64,000 bases of DNA, from assembly GCF_905397285.1 (NCBI RefSeq), contig NZ_CAJPUX010000010.1:1-64000 (forward strand). Reading direction: 5' to 3'. The DNA is from Cupriavidus plantarum (GTDB lineage Bacteria; Pseudomonadota; Gammaproteobacteria; Burkholderiales; Burkholderiaceae). Shown piece after piece: positions 43,384-54,482 of this stretch (position 1 is the stretch's first letter; the number at the start of each line of letters is the position of its first letter). The position numbers and the translations under genes were made by a program. The notes beneath the pieces are model-generated. The model searched no databases and was not told the origin of the DNA. It saw only the letters and a list, made by a program, of their open reading frames with translations.

Positions 43384-45351
43384 ATGTCCGACTTGCAAGA
43401 ATACATACGCGCCCTGCGCGGTCCGATCCTCGTGACAGGCGCATCGGGTTTCGTGGGCGCGAACCTGTTCCACACCATCAACGCGTTCCGCAACGACGTG
43501 TTCGCGGTGGTGCGCCGGGAGAAGAACTGGCGCCTGGCGGATATCAAGGACGAGCAGGTCATTGCGGTGGACTTCAATGACTATGCGGCGGCAAAAAACC
43601 TGGCGGACAGCATTGCGCCCCAGACGGTATTCGATTGCATGGCCTATGGCGCTTACTCCTTCGAGCAGGACGCCACGCTGATCTATCAGACCAACTTCCA
43701 ATCGCTGGTCAACTTCACCGACTGCCTCGCGCGGCAGTCTATCGCCGCGTATATCCATGCGGGCAGCTCTTCCGAATACGGGACCAACAGCGCCGCGCCG
43801 CGCGAGGATAGCGTGTGCGAGCCCAACAGTCCCTACGCCGTCTCGAAGGCCGCCGCGTCCAACTATCTCCGGTTCATGGGAAAGCATCGCCGCTTTCCCT
43901 GCGTGAATCTGCGGTTGTACTCCGTATATGGACCGCTCGAGGATACCTCCCGGTTGATCCCCAACCTGTTGCGTCAGGCGCTCGACGGCAAGCTGCCCCC
44001 GTTCGTCGACCCGCGGACCTCGCGCGATTTCGTCCACGTGGCCGACGTCTGCGCGGCGTTCATCATGGCCGCGGCGCGGATGCATCCCGACCTGTACGGC
44101 GAGAACTTCAACATCGGGAGTGGCACCAAGACCACGATTGCCGAGCTGGCGCAGATCGCGCGCGACGAATTCCATATCGAGACGCCCGCGCAGTTCAACA
44201 CCATGGAGGGCCGGACATGGGATCTGGCCGAATGGTATTCGGATCCGCGCAAGGCACGCGAACAATTGGGCTGGAGGCCCAGTATCGGCTTGATCGACGG
44301 ATTACGCGGCACGGCCGGCTGGGTGAAGCAGCTCAGCGACGACGCGATGCTGGCGTCAACCAAGAAAAACCAGAAGACACGAAAGCGCAGCGTATCGGCC
44401 ATCATTGCGTGCTACAAGGACGGCCAGGCAATTCCCGTCATGCACCGGCGGCTGACGGAGACCTTCCGCAAGCTCGAGATCGATTACGAAATCATCTTCG
44501 TCAACGATGGCAGTCCGGACGACAGCGCGCAGGTGATCAACGAGATCAGCGCGAAGGATCCCCATGTTCTTGGGATCACGCACTCGCGCAACTTCGGTTC
44601 GCAGATGGCGTTCCGCAGCGGCATGGAGCTGTCGACGAAAGATGCCGTGGTGCTCCTCGATGGCGATCTGCAGGATCCGCCAGAACTGATCGAATCCTTC
44701 TACGCCAAGTGGGAAGAGGGCTACGACGTCGTCTATGGCCGCAGGGTCAAGCGCGATATGGCATGGCACTGGGGCCTGTTGTACAAGCTGTTCTATCGCG
44801 TGTTTGCCATGTTCAGTTACGTTCCCATACCGCTCGATGCCGGCGATTTCTCGCTGCTCGACCGTCGCGTGGTGGGATGGCTGCTCAACTGTCCCGAGCG
44901 TGACCTGTTCGTGCGGGGGCTGCGCGCTTATGTCGGCTTCAAGCAGACGGGCGTTGACTATGTACGTCCTGAACGCATGTTCGGGGTGACGACCAACAGC
45001 TTCATCAAGAACATCGACTGGGCGAAGAAGGGCATCTTTTCCTTCAGCAACACGCCGCTGACCATGCTGACCGCCACCGGCGTTGTCGCGCTGGGTCTCT
45101 CCACGATCGCGGCCATCATCGTTGCGGCGTTGCGAATCTTCAGTCCAGACATCGCGCCACGTGGCGTGACCACGTTGCTGATCGCCATCCTGATGTTCGG
45201 GTCGTTCAATATCTTCGCCGTGGGTCTGGTCGGCGAGTACGTCGCCAAGATCATGGCCGAGGTCAAGGGCAGGCCGCGCCTGATCCGTGCCGCGCTGATC
45301 CGCAACGGCAAGGCCACGGAGCTGCTACCGGACGGAAAGGCCATCAAATGA
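43384..45351 (+). CDS. Fusion of NAD-dependent sugar epimerase/dehydratase and GT2 polyprenyl-phosphate glycosyltransferase
   Basis: A 655-aa two-domain protein. Residues 10-330 are an extended SDR sugar-nucleotide enzyme with TGASGFVGANL (18-28), HAGSSSEYG and the catalytic Tyr-x3-Lys (PYAVSKAAA, about 149-157). Residues 336-600 are a DPM1/GtrB-like GT2 (SAIIACYKDGQAIP; DYEIIFVNDGSPDDS; LLDGDLQDPPE), ending in two membrane helices (about 560-620). GT2 enzymes of this type load a sugar onto undecaprenyl phosphate. The start at 43384 is 1 bp after the previous stop. The fusion would couple making the sugar nucleotide to its transfer to lipid. Confidence 0.87.
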   Translation: MSDLQEYIRALRGPILVTGASGFVGANLFHTINAFRNDVFAVVRREKNWRLADIKDEQVIAVDFNDYAAAKNLADSIAPQTVFDCMAYGAYSFEQDATLIYQTNFQSLVNFTDCLARQSIAAYIHAGSSSEYGTNSAAPREDSVCEPNSPYAVSKAAASNYLRFMGKHRRFPCVNLRLYSVYGPLEDTSRLIPNLLRQALDGKLPPFVDPRTSRDFVHVADVCAAFIMAAARMHPDLYGENFNIGSGTKTTIAELAQIARDEFHIETPAQFNTMEGRTWDLAEWYSDPRKAREQLGWRPSIGLIDGLRGTAGWVKQLSDDAMLASTKKNQKTRKRSVSAIIACYKDGQAIPVMHRRLTETFRKLEIDYEIIFVNDGSPDDSAQVINEISAKDPHVLGITHSRNFGSQMAFRSGMELSTKDAVVLLDGDLQDPPELIESFYAKWEEGYDVVYGRRVKRDMAWHWGLLYKLFYRVFAMFSYVPIPLDAGDFSLLDRRVVGWLLNCPERDLFVRGLRAYVGFKQTGVDYVRPERMFGVTTNSFIKNIDWAKKGIFSFSNTPLTMLTATGVVALGLSTIAAIIVAALRIFSPDIAPRGVTTLLIAILMFGSFNIFAVGLVGEYVAKIMAEVKGRPRLIRAALIRNGKATELLPDGKAIK

Positions 45352-46133
45352 CGCGGCCCGGAACCGGCAACACGCAGCGACGGGAAGGATTCCAGCCGAT
45401 TTCCGTCAAGTCACCGGCGACCCATCCCTTTCTGTTCCGGCTGCGGTGCCTGATCGACCTCCAGTTGGGAACGATCGTCCAGTACCTTCGCCCGGCGCTC
45501 GCGCAGGTGAGCGGCCGTGTGCTGGACGTCGGCGCCGGCCAGTCGCCGTGGCGCGCGTGGCTGCCTGCGTCCGCGACCTATCAGGGCATCGACGTCGGCC
45601 ATGCCGACGAATTCGGAATGGGCAGCAAGCGCGCCGACGTCGTCTATTACGACGGCCGGCTGATGCCCTTCGACGATGCCGCCTTTGATTGCGCGCTGTG
45701 CATCGAGGTGCTGGAGCACTCCGAGGACCCGCAACTGCTGGCCAGCGAAATCGCGCGGGTACTACAGCCCGGTGGCGTGCTGCTGCTCACGGTACCATGG
45801 TCGGCAAGACAACATCACCTGCCACACGACTACCACCGCTTCACCCGCGAGCGCCTGCATGGCCTGTTCGTCGAGAACGGCTTCACCGACATCGAGATCC
45901 GCGAGCGAGGCAACGACATCGCCGCCATCGCCAACAAGCTGACGGTGCTGACGATCAGGCTGCTGCGTCCCAGCAGACCGATCTGGTCCATGCTGTGGAA
46001 ACTACCGCTATCGCTGGTTTGCGGGGGACTCGCCACAGGCTTCATCGTCGCGGCCCACCTCTCCATCTCGCTGGGCATGGGTTCGAAAGAAGACCCGCTC
46101 GGGTACTTCGTTCGGGCGAAGAAGGGCGCGTGA
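45348..46133 (+). CDS. SAM-dependent methyltransferase
   Basis: A 261-aa class I methyltransferase. Motif I is RVLDVGAGQSPWRAW, and the post-motif region has ALCIEVLEHSEDPQLLASEIARVL and LLLTVPW; a hydrophobic segment near 215-235 may touch the membrane. It overlaps the previous stop by 4 bp. Context points to methylation of the cassette's sugar or lipid-linked intermediate; a demethylmenaquinone-type substrate is unlikely here. Confidence 0.85.
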   Translation: MTRPGTGNTQRREGFQPISVKSPATHPFLFRLRCLIDLQLGTIVQYLRPALAQVSGRVLDVGAGQSPWRAWLPASATYQGIDVGHADEFGMGSKRADVVYYDGRLMPFDDAAFDCALCIEVLEHSEDPQLLASEIARVLQPGGVLLLTVPWSARQHHLPHDYHRFTRERLHGLFVENGFTDIEIRERGNDIAAIANKLTVLTIRLLRPSRPIWSMLWKLPLSLVCGGLATGFIVAAHLSISLGMGSKEDPLGYFVRAKKGA

Positions 46134-46201
46134 GGAAAAGACATCACCGATAAGGGCACCCGCATGTGTTGGAGCCCACTGCTTAACCAAGACAAGTTGA
46201 T

Positions 46202-47107
46202 ATGACCAGTCGATCCTGCCCAGTCTGCGGCACGCAAGCGTCCGAGGCGAAGCTTTTCATGAAGCAGAACATCGATCCCGCGCAGATGTCGGCTTTCAGC
46301 TTTGCTTCGCGCAAGCTGCCCGAGTTCATGAACCATCAATTGGTACAGTGTCCCACTTGCGATCTGGTGTATGCCAATGATCCGCCGGATCAGTCGATAC
46401 TTGCGCAGGCGTATCACGTCGCCAGCTTCGACAGCGCGCAGGAGGCGGACGATGCCGCCGCGGCGTATGGCAAGGCCGTGATGCCGGTGTTGAGCCGCCT
46501 CCCGCGCAGGGACGCGGCACTGGAGATCGGAGCGGGCACGGGAATTTTTCTCGATGTCCTGCGGTCGCAGGGGTTCAAGGTCACGCAGGGTGTCGAGCCC
46601 TCGGCGGCCGCCATCGCCGCCGCGCCGCCGCATCGGCAAGGCTGGCTCAAGGAGGCGATCTTCAGGGAGTCGGATTTTCAGCCCGAAAGCTTCGACTTCA
46701 TCTGCTGCTTCATGACGCTGGAGCATGTCAGGGACCCCCATGACATCGTGGCCGCGGCCGGTCGCCTGCTCAGGCCCGGTGGCGCCATCGCGCTCGTGAC
46801 GCATGATTATCGCAGTGGCGTGAACCGGCTGCTCGGCAAGCGTTCCCCGATCATCGATATCGAGCACATGCAGCTGTTCTCGCCGAAGAGCATCCGGCAG
46901 CTCCTGGAGCGCAACGATTTCGACTCGATCGACGTCCACAGTTTCCGGAATCGCTATGCGCTGCGTTACTGGATGCGGTTGCTTCCCCTCGGCGTCGGGC
47001 TCAAGCAGAACTTGATCAAGAGCCTCGACGCGATCGGCCTGGCCGACATGAAGCTGAGCTTCAATGTCGGCAACATGCTGTCATTCGGTTACCGGCCGCT
47101 ACGATGA
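46202..47107 (+). CDS. Zinc-ribbon SAM-dependent methyltransferase (sugar C-methyltransferase-like)
   Basis: A 301-aa protein with an N-terminal Cys4 zinc site (CPVCG at 6-10 and CPTCDLVY about 50) and a class I methyltransferase domain (ALEIGAGTGIFLDVL; FDFICCFMTLEHVRDP; RLLRPGGAIALVT). The zinc-ribbon plus methyltransferase layout is shared with enzymes that methylate deoxysugar carbons or glycans. The last four bases overlap the ATG of the GtrA gene. Confidence 0.85.
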   Translation: MTSRSCPVCGTQASEAKLFMKQNIDPAQMSAFSFASRKLPEFMNHQLVQCPTCDLVYANDPPDQSILAQAYHVASFDSAQEADDAAAAYGKAVMPVLSRLPRRDAALEIGAGTGIFLDVLRSQGFKVTQGVEPSAAAIAAAPPHRQGWLKEAIFRESDFQPESFDFICCFMTLEHVRDPHDIVAAAGRLLRPGGAIALVTHDYRSGVNRLLGKRSPIIDIEHMQLFSPKSIRQLLERNDFDSIDVHSFRNRYALRYWMRLLPLGVGLKQNLIKSLDAIGLADMKLSFNVGNMLSFGYRPLR

Positions 47108-47490
47108 CTTTCCAGCGTTACGCAACGCTCATCCGGTTCCTCATCGCCGGCGCCTTCAACTCGCTGTTCGGATGGCTCGTGTATTCGGGAGCCATCCTGC
47201 TGGGTGCGTCGCCATGGCTAGCGTTGATCGTGGGCATCGTGATGGGCATCTGCTTCAACTTTGTCACGCTGGGGGGCTATGCGTTTCGCGATATGACGCT
47301 TGCCAGATTGCCCCGGTTTGTAGTGACATATGGTTTCATCTACGTCGTCAATCTCATTTGCCTGACGCTGCTGGAACGATGGATCGCAGAGCCGATTCTC
47401 GGGCAACTGATCCTCACACCCTTCATGGCCATGGTGTCCTATGTGGTGTTGTCGCGCATGGTGTTCACGGGCCGGCGGGAAAGAACCTGA
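47104..47490 (+). CDS. GtrA-family membrane flippase
   Basis: A 128-aa protein with four membrane helices (about 10-30, 37-57, 74-94, 100-120) and the family start RFLIAGAFNSLFGWLVYSGAI. GtrA proteins are thought to flip undecaprenyl-phosphate-linked sugars to the periplasm, where a GT-C enzyme uses them. It is the last gene of the cassette, 11 bp before the right copy of the 17-bp repeat. Confidence 0.9.
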   Translation: MTFQRYATLIRFLIAGAFNSLFGWLVYSGAILLGASPWLALIVGIVMGICFNFVTLGGYAFRDMTLARLPRFVVTYGFIYVVNLICLTLLERWIAEPILGQLILTPFMAMVSYVVLSRMVFTGRRERT

Positions 47491-47501
47491 ACCCACTGCT
47501 T

Positions 47502-47514
47502 GGGAAACCATCGC

Positions 47515-47518
<4 letters not shown>
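47502..47518 (+). repeat. Right copy of 17-bp direct repeat flanking the glycosylation cassette
   Basis: It is identical to 39524-39540. The ATG of the aldehyde dehydrogenase (47515-47517) lies within it, exactly over the ATGA that ends the upstream dehydrogenase in the left copy. Confidence 0.85.
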
Positions 47519-49050
<1,532 letters not shown>

Positions 49051-49178
49051 CGGCGAGGGCGTGTAGCAAAGCGTAACAAGGGTTACAGCGGCTTGACCCT
49101 GTATTACCAAAGGCAGCCGTATAACGTTCTGGAAGGCGAGGGCATCACAACAAGCCCGCCTGCCCCAAGGACGAAAAC

Positions 49179-49403
49179 ATGAAAGCAATCCTGACTGGAA
49201 TGGTCGCAACAGGTGCCGCGCTGCTGATGGGTGGCTGCGCGGTCTATCCCACCCCCGTCGGACCGGCCGTGGGTCCGGCGGTCGCCGTCGCCCCGGCGCC
49301 GGCGTACTATGGCCCGCCCGCGGCGGTGGTCGTGTCACCGCGGCCGTATTACTACGGCGGCTACGGCTACTACGGCCGTCCGCGCTACTACCGCCACTGG
49401 TAA
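49179..49403 (+). CDS. Small Tyr/Gly-rich lipoprotein
   Basis: A 74-aa predicted lipoprotein with lipobox LLMGGC (Cys20). The mature part is Pro/Val/Ala-rich and then Tyr/Gly-rich (YYYGGYGYYGRPRYY). Such short YXGG-type envelope proteins are common in this group and have no known function. The gene has its own upstream gap of 128 bp containing a GTAAC-GTTAC inverted repeat (about 49072-49085). It is convergent with ubiX. Confidence 0.75.
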   Translation: MKAILTGMVATGAALLMGGCAVYPTPVGPAVGPAVAVAPAPAYYGPPAAVVVSPRPYYYGGYGYYGRPRYYRHW

Positions 49404-49414
49404 GCCCGCAAATG

Positions 49415-50020
49415 TCAGGCGTCGTTCGACGGCGCCGGGTTGAACCCGCCCCAGCCCGGCGCGAGCGTTTCGCCGACATGATGCAGGTCGACGAGATCGA
49501 GCACGCGGCCCACGGTGTGGTCGACCATCTCCTCGATCGTGCGCGGCTTCTGGTAGAAGCCTGGCACGGGCGGAAAGACGATGCCCCCCATCTCCGTGAC
49601 GGCGGTCATGTTGCGCAGATGCGCGAGGTTGAGCGGGGTTTCCCGAACCATCAGCACGAGCTTGCGCCGCTCCTTGAGCGTGACATCGGCGGCGCGCGTG
49701 ATGAGGTTGTCGGACAGGCCGTGCGCGACGGCAGCAAGCGTGCGCATCGAGCAGGGAGCGACGACCATGGCATGCGCGCGGAACGAACCGCTCGCGATGG
49801 TCGCGCCAATGTCGCGCACGTTGTGCACGACGTCGGCCAGCGCTTCCACTTCCGCGCGGCCGACCTCGAGTTCATGCTGCAGATTCATGACGCCGGCAGG
49901 CGAGATCAGCAGATGCGTTTCCACATCCGCCACATCCTTCAGAACCTGTAGCAGCCGGACGCCGTAGATGGCGCCCGTTGCGCCCGTGATGGCGACGATC
50001 AGTCGTTGCGGCACGGGCAT
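49415..50020 (-). CDS. ubiX: Flavin prenyltransferase UbiX
   Basis: UbiX joins dimethylallyl phosphate to FMN, making the prenylated flavin cofactor of the UbiD decarboxylase in ubiquinone synthesis. The 201-aa protein has the FMN-binding ITGATGAIYGVRLL (11-24), the active-site segment VVAPCSMRTLAAVAHGLSDNLITRAADV, and RETPLNLAHLRNM. It lies 7 bp after grxD. Confidence 0.96.
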   Translation of the reverse strand: MPVPQRLIVAITGATGAIYGVRLLQVLKDVADVETHLLISPAGVMNLQHELEVGRAEVEALADVVHNVRDIGATIASGSFRAHAMVVAPCSMRTLAAVAHGLSDNLITRAADVTLKERRKLVLMVRETPLNLAHLRNMTAVTEMGGIVFPPVPGFYQKPRTIEEMVDHTVGRVLDLVDLHHVGETLAPGWGGFNPAPSNDA

Positions 50021-50027
50021 CGGCGCA

Positions 50028-50339
50028 TCAGCCCTTCAGCAGGGTCTGCAGTTCGCCGTTCTGGTACATCTCCATCATGATGTCCGAGCCGCCGACGAAC
50101 TCGCCGTTCACGTAGAGCTGCGGAATGGTGGGCCAGTTGGCGTAGGCCTTGATGCCCTGGCGGATGCCGTCGTCCTCGAGCACGTTGACCGTGGTCGGGG
50201 TGTCCACACCGCAGGCCTTCAGGATCTGGATGGCACGACCCGAGAATCCGCACATCGGAAACTGCGCGGTGCCCTTCATGAACAGCACGACGGGGCTGCC
50301 CTTGACGATCTGGTCGATCTGTTGCTGTACGTCACTCAT
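50028..50339 (-). CDS. grxD: Monothiol glutaredoxin (Grx4/GrxD)
   Basis: A 103-aa CGFS-type monothiol glutaredoxin that carries [2Fe-2S] clusters with glutathione. Active-site Cys30 is in MCGFSGRA; the cis-Pro is in WPTIPQLYVNGEFVGGSDI. Start ATG 50339. It follows prmC after an 89-bp gap and precedes ubiX on the same strand. Confidence 0.97.
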   Translation of the reverse strand: MSDVQQQIDQIVKGSPVVLFMKGTAQFPMCGFSGRAIQILKACGVDTPTTVNVLEDDGIRQGIKAYANWPTIPQLYVNGEFVGGSDIMMEMYQNGELQTLLKG

Positions 50340-50428
50340 GATTTTGCCGGGGAGAAATGGAAACTGCGATGGAGCGGATTTTACCGGAATCGGGGGTTTA
50401 CTTCAGATGACGCCTTCAGCCGCGGAAA

Positions 50429-51271
50429 TCAAGCGCTCAGCCGGCCGCCCGTGCAGCGCTCGTGTCCGCCCAGGTCGCGGGCGCTGAACACCTCGGCGTA
50501 GCCGGCACGTTCCAGCAGCGCGCGCGTGGCGGCCGCCTGATCATACCCGTGTTCCATCAGCAGCCAGCCGCCAGGCTTCAGGCGGACCGCCGCGCCGGCC
50601 ACGATGGCGGCGAGGTCGGACAGGCCGTCCCCATGGTCGGTCAGCGCGTCGATGGGTTCGAAGCGCAGGTCGCCCTCGGCGAGGTGCGGGTCGCCGGCGG
50701 CGATATAGGGCGGATTGCTGACGATAAGGTCGAAACGCAGCTCGTCCGGCAGCGCGTCGTACCAGTCGGAGATCCGGAAATGCACGTTGGCCGCGCCGAG
50801 CGTGCGCGCGTTGCGCTGTGCCACGGCCAGCGCGCCCTCGGAGATATCCGTTGCCCAGACCTCGGCGTCCGGTCGCTCGCACGCGATCGTCACGGCCAGC
50901 GCGCCCGAACCCGTGCCGAGGTCGAGCACGCGCGGCGTCTGCAAGGCGTCCAGCCGCGTCAGCACGGCTTCCACGGCGATCTCGGTATCGGGACGGGGAA
51001 TCAGGACATCGGGCGTGACGTGGAACGTCCGGCCGAAGAATTCTCGCTCGCCGAGGAGGTAAGCCATTGGCTCGCCGGCGAGGCGCCGCGCCAGCAGCGA
51101 GGCCAATGCCTCGTGCTGGGCGGCGGTCAGCGGGTCACCGTCGCGGGTGATCAACTGCGTGCGCGACAGCCCCGTCACGTGGGTCAGAAGCATGCGCGCC
51201 TCGAGCGTCGGCAGACCGGCCCTGGCGGCCAGCATCTGCGCTTCGCGAACGGTCGGCGGGCATGCGGTCAT
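50429..51271 (-). CDS. prmC: Peptide chain release factor glutamine methyltransferase PrmC
   Basis: PrmC methylates the Gln of the GGQ motif in release factors RF1 and RF2. The 280-aa enzyme has an N-terminal helical domain, the SAM motif VLDLGTGSGALAV (115-127) and the catalytic NPPY (186-189). Its start codon shares one base with the stop of the upstream lipoprotein gene, which separates it from its substrate gene prfA. Confidence 0.96.
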   Translation of the reverse strand: MTACPPTVREAQMLAARAGLPTLEARMLLTHVTGLSRTQLITRDGDPLTAAQHEALASLLARRLAGEPMAYLLGEREFFGRTFHVTPDVLIPRPDTEIAVEAVLTRLDALQTPRVLDLGTGSGALAVTIACERPDAEVWATDISEGALAVAQRNARTLGAANVHFRISDWYDALPDELRFDLIVSNPPYIAAGDPHLAEGDLRFEPIDALTDHGDGLSDLAAIVAGAAVRLKPGGWLLMEHGYDQAAATRALLERAGYAEVFSARDLGGHERCTGGRLSA

Positions 51272-51594
51272 TACTTGTTGACGGCGTCCTTTGCCTTGTC
51301 GGCGGTGGTGTTCACCGCATCGCGCGCTGCGTCCTTGGCGTTGGCCATGGCGGAGCCAGCGTCGATCTTGGCCTTTTCCGCCGCGGCGGAGACATCCGAT
51401 GCCACGCCGCTGGCGGCGGCCTTGGCGGCGTCGGCAGCGTTGGCCGCTGCGGCAGCGGCATCGCTGGCGGCAGCCTTCGCCGACTCGGCCGCGCTTTGCA
51501 TGGCGGCGTCCGCATTCGTCTTGGGAGCTTCCTCCTTCTTGCCGCAGGCGGCGAGGGCGGTCGTGATCATCAGCAGCGCGAGCAGTTTCTTCAT
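51271..51594 (-). CDS. Ala/Lys-rich small lipoprotein
   Basis: A 107-aa predicted lipoprotein, signal MKKLLALLMITTALAAC with Cys17. The mature part is a low-complexity Ala/Lys/Asp helix with loose heptad-like repeats (AAASDAAAAAANAADAAKAAA), probably an extended helical rod at the outer membrane. No enzymatic features. It lies between prfA and prmC; the 173 bp upstream to prfA hold no other gene. Confidence 0.82.
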   Translation of the reverse strand: MKKLLALLMITTALAACGKKEEAPKTNADAAMQSAAESAKAAASDAAAAAANAADAAKAAASGVASDVSAAAEKAKIDAGSAMANAKDAARDAVNTTADKAKDAVNK

Positions 51595-51767
51595 GATTTC
51601 ATCCTTGTGTCTGATTTCGGAGTCGACATCTGCCGGGCCATGCGTGCGCCTCGCGTGCTCTCTGATCTTGCAGAAGTGACGAGGAGGCGGCCCGGTCGAA
51701 ATCGATTATAGACACCGCCCTTTACGCAACCAGTGCTGTTTCAAGCATTTACAAGAGATACAAAACC

Positions 51768-52850
51768 TCACGCATCGTCGCCGAGCGCGGCCAGCTGGTC
51801 CGCCTGATGCTCGGCCGAGAGCGCCGCGATGAGTTCTTCCATGTCGCCGTCCATGATCATGTCGATCTTGTAGAGCGTCAGGTTGATGCGGTGGTCCGTC
51901 ACGCGGCCCTGGGGAAAGTTGTACGTGCGAATGCGGTCGCTGCGGTCGCCGGAACCGATCAGGTTGCGGCGCGTGCTGGCTTCCTTCGCCTGCGCGGCGC
52001 GCAACTGCATGTCCTTGATGCGCGCGGCGAGCACCTTCATCGCCTTGTCCTTGTTGCGATGCTGGCTGCGATCGTCCTGGCATTCGACGACGATCCCCGT
52101 TGGCAGGTGCGTCAGGCGTACGGCCGAATCGGTCTTGTTGATGTGCTGGCCGCCGGCGCCCGATGCGCGAAACGTATCGACGCGCAGGTCGGCGGGATTG
52201 ATCTCGACCTCGCCGACTTCATCCGCTTCCGGCATCACCGCAACCGTGCAGGCCGACGTGTGGATGCGGCCCTGCGTTTCGGTGGCGGGCACGCGCTGCA
52301 CGCGATGGCCGCCCGACTCGAACTTCAGGCGCGAGAACGCGGCCGCACCGGCAATGCGAACGATCACTTCGCGATAGCCGCCGAGGTCCGATGGCGACTC
52401 GCTCATGACCTCCACCTGCCAGCGCTGGCGCTCGGCGTAGCGCGTGTACATGCGCAGCAGATCGGCCGCGAACAGCGCGCTTTCCTCGCCGCCGGTGCCG
52501 GCGCGGATTTCCAGCAGCAGGTTCCGGTCGTCGTTGGGATCCTTCGGCAGCAGCAGCGTCTGCAGGCTGGACTCGAGCGTTTCCAGCCGTTCCCGCGCGG
52601 CGCCGATCTCGTCGGCGGCAAAGTCCTTCATCTCGGGATCCGACAGCAGCGCCTGCGCGGTGGCGAGGTCTTCCTGCGCCTGCCGGTATTGCCCGTATTG
52701 CTCGGCGACCGGTGACAGTTCGGCATGCTCGCGCGAGAGCTTGCGGTACTGGTCGATATTGGCGGTGGCATCCTCGCGCGCGAGGAGCGCGTTGACTTCG
52801 TCGAGCCGCTCGGCCAGTTGGTCGAGCTTGTTGAGCATGCTGGGTTTCAT
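51768..52850 (-). CDS. prfA: Peptide chain release factor 1
   Basis: RF1 recognises UAA and UAG stop codons. The 360-aa protein has the P-A-T codon-reading tripeptide (188-190, [15 protein letters not shown]) and the catalytic GGQ (233-235, [16 protein letters not shown]), which PrmC modifies. Length and N-terminus (MKPSMLNKL) match E. coli RF1. It lies 152 bp after hemA, the usual order. Confidence 0.98.
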   Translation of the reverse strand: MKPSMLNKLDQLAERLDEVNALLAREDATANIDQYRKLSREHAELSPVAEQYGQYRQAQEDLATAQALLSDPEMKDFAADEIGAARERLETLESSLQTLLLPKDPNDDRNLLLEIRAGTGGEESALFAADLLRMYTRYAERQRWQVEVMSESPSDLGGYREVIVRIAGAAAFSRLKFESGGHRVQRVPATETQGRIHTSACTVAVMPEADEVGEVEINPADLRVDTFRASGAGGQHINKTDSAVRLTHLPTGIVVECQDDRSQHRNKDKAMKVLAARIKDMQLRAAQAKEASTRRNLIGSGDRSDRIRTYNFPQGRVTDHRINLTLYKIDMIMDGDMEELIAALSAEHQADQLAALGDDA

Positions 52851-53002
52851 GGGCGAAGCGGGATGGTTGGAGGCGTTGCCGGCCGGTTGAAATGGCCTGC
52901 CTGATTGGTCTGCCTGAGGTGGCTTGCCTGAGCTGGCTTGCCGTCAGGCGCGCGGGAGCGAGGCCGGCCCGCACGGCGGGGCCGAGGCGATGCGCAGCGG
53001 GG

Positions 53003-54307
53003 CTAGCGCTCGGAATGGCTGCTGTGGCGGAACAGGCCGGGCACGAGGCGCAGCAGCGCTTCGCGGTCGTCGCCTTGCGTGTGGTTCAGCGCATGCGTCG
53101 GGCCGTGCAGGAACTTGCGCGTCAGCGCGCCGGAGAGGGCTTCGAGCACGGCTTCCGGATCGTCGCCGCGCGCGAGCATCTTGCGCGCGCGTTCGAGCTC
53201 GGCCTGGCGCATCGACTCGCCCTGCGCCTGGATCTCCCGGATGACAGGCACCACGCTTCGCGTTTCCAGCCAGTGCATGAAGTTCTGCACGCGCGTCTCG
53301 ATGATCGCCTCGGCCTGCGCCACGGCGGCCTGACGCATCGCATTGCCTTCGCGGACGATCGCACCAAGGTCGTCGACGGTGTACAGGAACACGTCGTTGA
53401 GGCGCGCCACTTCAGGCTCGACGTCGCGCGGCACGGCCAGATCGACCATCATGATCGGGCGATGCTTGCGTCGCTTGACCGCGCGCTCTACCGCGCCGAG
53501 GCCGATGATCGGCAGCGAGCTCGCCGTGCAGGACACGACGATGTCGAATTCATGCAGCCGTTCGCCGAGTTCGGACAGGCGGATCGCCTGCGTCGTCAGG
53601 CCCTGGCCTGCCAGTTGTTCGGCCAGCTTCTCGCCGCGTTCGACGGTACGGTTGGCCACGACGATCTGGCGCGGCATCTGCGCGGCAAAGTGCGTCGCGC
53701 ACAACTCGATCATCTCGCCCGCGCCGATGAACAGCACGCGCTGCGTGGAGACCGACTCGAAAATCCGTTGGGCCAGACGCACCGCCGCGGCGGCCATCGA
53801 CACCGAATGCGCGCCGATCTCGGTCTGGCCGCGGACTTCCTTGGCCACCGCGAACGTGCGCTGGAACAGCTGATTCAGGTACGTGCCGAGCGCACCGGCT
53901 TCCCCCGCCGTCCGCACCGCATCCTTGAGCTGACCAAGGATCTGCGTCTCGCCAAGCACCATCGAATCCAGCCCGCTGGCCACGCGGAACGCATGACGCA
54001 CGGCTTCCGACTGCGGCAGTGCATACAGATGCGGCGCGAGGTCGCCCGCCGGCACGTTGTGGTGCTCGGCCAGCCAGCGCAGCGTGTGCTCGAAACCTTC
54101 CGCGCCGGGCTTCAGTACGTCCGTGGCGCAGTAGATTTCCGTGCGGTTGCAGGTGGAAAGGATGGCGGCTTCGGTCCCGCTGCGGCCCGCGAGGTGCGAA
54201 CGCAGCGCGCCGAGCGCGGGTTTGATCTGCTCGAGCGGAAACGCCACCCGTTCTCTGAGCGAGACGGGTGCCGTCGTGTGATTGATGCCGATCGCGAGCA
54301 GTTGCAT
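53003..54307 (-). CDS. hemA: Glutamyl-tRNA reductase
   Basis: HemA reduces glutamyl-tRNA(Glu) to glutamate-1-semialdehyde, the first step of C5 heme synthesis. The 434-aa protein has the catalytic Cys53 in [12 protein letters not shown], the NADPH site [11 protein letters not shown], and a C-terminal dimerisation helix domain with the [12 protein letters not shown] end region. It heads the hemA-prfA direction of transcription. Confidence 0.98.
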   Translation of the reverse strand: MQLLAIGINHTTAPVSLRERVAFPLEQIKPALGALRSHLAGRSGTEAAILSTCNRTEIYCATDVLKPGAEGFEHTLRWLAEHHNVPAGDLAPHLYALPQSEAVRHAFRVASGLDSMVLGETQILGQLKDAVRTAGEAGALGTYLNQLFQRTFAVAKEVRGQTEIGAHSVSMAAAAVRLAQRIFESVSTQRVLFIGAGEMIELCATHFAAQMPRQIVVANRTVERGEKLAEQLAGQGLTTQAIRLSELGERLHEFDIVVSCTASSLPIIGLGAVERAVKRRKHRPIMMVDLAVPRDVEPEVARLNDVFLYTVDDLGAIVREGNAMRQAAVAQAEAIIETRVQNFMHWLETRSVVPVIREIQAQGESMRQAELERARKMLARGDDPEAVLEALSGALTRKFLHGPTHALNHTQGDDREALLRLVPGLFRHSSHSER

Positions 54308-54354
54308 TTGTGGGGGAAAGTCGTGCTTGCCGGGACGTTGCCGGAGCGCTGGTC

Positions 54355-54360
54355 ATTATA
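54355..54360 (-). promoter_or_regulatory. Candidate -10 box of hemA
   Basis: The minus strand reads TATAAT here, 47 bp before the hemA start codon. No good -35 hexamer is visible at the usual spacing. Confidence 0.35.
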
Positions 54361-54482
54361 CGCCCCGGCGCAACTCTTGCAGGTCTTAGCTGCAATCCCC
54401 GACATATGCAGTATCGTATGGTCGCGCGCGGGGTACGATCCCGTTTGTGGTGTTTTAGGCACAGTTGAAAGCGGAGAGAGCG

